Assembly: GCA_031119155.1 (NCBI GenBank)
Contig: JAVHYH010000178.1
Coordinates: forward strand, 1-6,647
Direction of reading: 5' to 3'
Origin: Brevundimonas sp.
GTDB taxonomy: Bacteria; Pseudomonadota; Alphaproteobacteria; Caulobacterales; Caulobacteraceae
DNA length: 6,647 bases
Each line of letters begins with the position of its first letter. Position 1 is the first letter of the stretch. Position numbers and translations under genes: made by a program. The notes beneath the pieces are model-generated. The model did not search any database, had not been told where the DNA came from, and saw only the letters and a list, made by a program, of their open reading frames with translations. This document shows, in pieces, positions 5,698 through 6,647 of this stretch.

Positions 5698-6294
5698 CTA
5701 GCGGGCGGCGGACGCGGGCGAAGTATTGTTTGTTTGGGGCGAGGGCAAGGCTTCTTCTTCGGAAAACCCTTGGCTCACGGACGAAGATACGACCGGCGTC
5801 AGGGCGTCCACGCCCCGGCCGATGCCCGGCAGGATGATCTGGATGGCCCGGGCGGCTCCGGCGGTCAGCGGACGCACGGCGGCCTCGCTCAGCCAGTTCG
5901 GGGTGCGCTCGCCCGGCATGGCGGCCACGATGACCAGATGGATGGCGCCCAGCAACACCAGACCGCGCGTCGCGCCGACGACGATGCCGACGATCCGGTC
6001 CACGCCGCCGAGGCTGGGATGGGCCTGCGCCTTCTTCGACAGGATTGAGCCGAAGATGCGGATGCCGAAATAGATCAGCAGGAAGGACAGGATGGCTGCG
6101 AAGATGGTGCCGGCCCAGTCGGGATTGACCAGCATCCGGCCCAGCGGGGCGGTCAGGGGCAGGGCGACCAGGGCGACGAAGGCCGCCAGCACGAAGCTGA
6201 GCAGGGTGATGATCTCGCGCGTGCCGCCGCGCACCCAACCGGCCGCGGCCGAGGCGATCAGAACCAGAATGGCGACGACGTCAAAACCGTTCAT
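5698..6294 (-). CDS. cvpA: CvpA family membrane protein
   Basis: This 198-residue inner-membrane protein belongs to the CvpA family, named for its need in colicin V production in E. coli. The family also matters for envelope homeostasis, and its molecular activity is unresolved. The N-terminus MNGFDVVAILVLIASAAAGW, followed by VRGGTREI, is the family signature. Four hydrophobic segments lie at about residues 5-20, 28-48, 62-82 and 101-125. The GGVDRIVGIVVGATRGLVLL block (96-115) is the conserved start of the last one. The C-terminal part (about 130-198) is hydrophilic and ends in a low-complexity Ser/Pro/Asn/Ala tail. The gene sits 27 bp after radA and 29 bp before purF; cvpA next to purF is a widespread arrangement that suggests co-expression. 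The ATG at 6294 gives the expected family start, but only a weak GAG precedes it. Identity is clear at family level. Confidence 0.94.
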   Translation of the reverse strand: MNGFDVVAILVLIASAAAGWVRGGTREIITLLSFVLAAFVALVALPLTAPLGRMLVNPDWAGTIFAAILSFLLIYFGIRIFGSILSKKAQAHPSLGGVDRIVGIVVGATRGLVLLGAIHLVIVAAMPGERTPNWLSEAAVRPLTAGAARAIQIILPGIGRGVDALTPVVSSSVSQGFSEEEALPSPQTNNTSPASAAR

Positions 6295-6321
6295 GCGCGC
6301 TCGAAACCCGGACGTTCAGCT

Positions 6322-6647
6322 TCAATAGCGGTTTTGCGAGATTCGTTCGACGGCTTCGCTGAGGCGGCTGATGGCGGTGATCTTCACCCCCTTGTCCTTG
6401 ACGGTCAGCACCGGGGACAGGGCCTGGTCGAAGCCCAGCTTCTGCGCCTCGCGCAGCCGCGCCTCGGCCCGGCCCACCGCGCGCAGTTCCCCGGACAGAC
6501 TGATCTCGCCGAAGACGACGCAGCCCTGCGGCAGGGGCATGTCCATGGCCGAACTGATCAGGGCCGCCGCCGCCGCCAGATCGGCGGCCGGTTCGTTGAT
6601 CCGCAGCCCGCCCGCGACGTTCAGATAGACGTCCTGATCGCCAAAGC
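6322..6647 (-). CDS. radA: DNA repair protein RadA, C-terminal part only (5' end outside the window)
   Basis: RadA (Sms) is a RecA-like, DnaB-type hexameric ATPase that promotes branch migration in homologous recombination. Only the last 107 residues are visible, because the frame runs off the right edge. They match the C-terminal Lon-protease-like (LonC) domain: DVYLNVAGGLRINEPAADLA (about 6640-6580), then PLPQGCVVFGEISLSGELR (about 6534-6478) and the helix of EARLREAQKLGFDQAL. The zinc finger, Walker motifs and KNRFG motif lie outside the window. In family members this LonC domain lacks protease activity and serves as an assembly platform. An ATG at 6546 lies within the domain and is not the true start. 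The stop is 27 bp before cvpA, so cvpA is probably transcribed from the radA promoter or from one inside radA. Confidence 0.95.
   Translation of the reverse strand, partial: FGDQDVYLNVAGGLRINEPAADLAAAAALISSAMDMPLPQGCVVFGEISLSGELRAVGRAEARLREAQKLGFDQALSPVLTVKDKGVKITAISRLSEAVERISQNRY

Noticed and set aside
3782..5701. A 639-codon open frame on the + strand opposite purF and the VOC gene
   Set aside because: It is antisense to two well-supported genes. Its translation is a low-complexity mix rich in Ala, Gly, Asp, Val, His and Gln without domains, as expected from the complement of GC-rich codons.
5669..6238. N-terminal extension of the purF frame to an ATG at 6238
   Set aside because: It runs through cvpA out of frame. 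The ATG at 5668 has a Shine-Dalgarno sequence and gives a normal PurF with a propeptide.
6340..6344. GATTC, a GANTC site for the CcrM methyltransferase, shortly upstream of cvpA
   Set aside because: It lies inside the radA coding end, and other GANTC sites occur within genes in the window, so nothing marks it as regulatory.

Overview
This GC-rich chromosomal window looks alphaproteobacterial, most likely Caulobacterales and plausibly Brevundimonas-like. The evidence is strong G/C at third codon positions, an alphaproteobacterial-style Der (NKSE and SAEHGEG in the first GTPase domain), and the order radA-cvpA-purF-SDR, which from memory is common in Alphaproteobacteria. The genus is inference; no rRNA or other marker gene is present.

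Layout: only the first gene is on the + strand. It is the 3' part of der, a ribosome-assembly GTPase with a long basic C-terminal tail (2-1435). It converges on six complete genes plus one partial gene on the - strand, with only 3 bp between the facing stop codons. Read in the direction of transcription from the right edge, the - strand genes are: the 3' end of radA (6647-6322), cvpA (6294-5698), purF (5668-4154), a small VOC/glyoxalase-fold protein (4147-3803), an SDR oxidoreductase (3756-3004), a multi-pass membrane protein resembling DUF2306 (2931-2254), and a membrane-anchored LytTR DNA-binding regulator (2254-1439).

The gaps on the - strand are 27, 29, 6, 46 and 72 bp, followed by a 1-base TGATG overlap. 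Most or all of this strand could therefore be co-transcribed. The largest gap (2932-3003) is the likeliest place for a separate promoter for the last two genes. No gene-free stretch exceeds 72 bp, and no RNA gene, mobile element, CRISPR array or convincing terminator was seen.

How the genes work together: PurF catalyses the first committed step of de novo purine synthesis, and CvpA is its habitual genetic neighbour. RadA acts in recombination and Der in 50S subunit maturation, so this is mostly housekeeping DNA. The least ordinary part is the overlapping pair of a membrane protein and a membrane-bound LytTR factor. By analogy with the two-gene LytTR regulatory systems of streptococci, it could be a small membrane signalling unit. 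Other points of note are a PurF with a propeptide but without three of four iron-sulfur ligands, a Der with SKWD in place of NKWD and a strongly basic tail, and an SDR with NAAA in place of NNAG.
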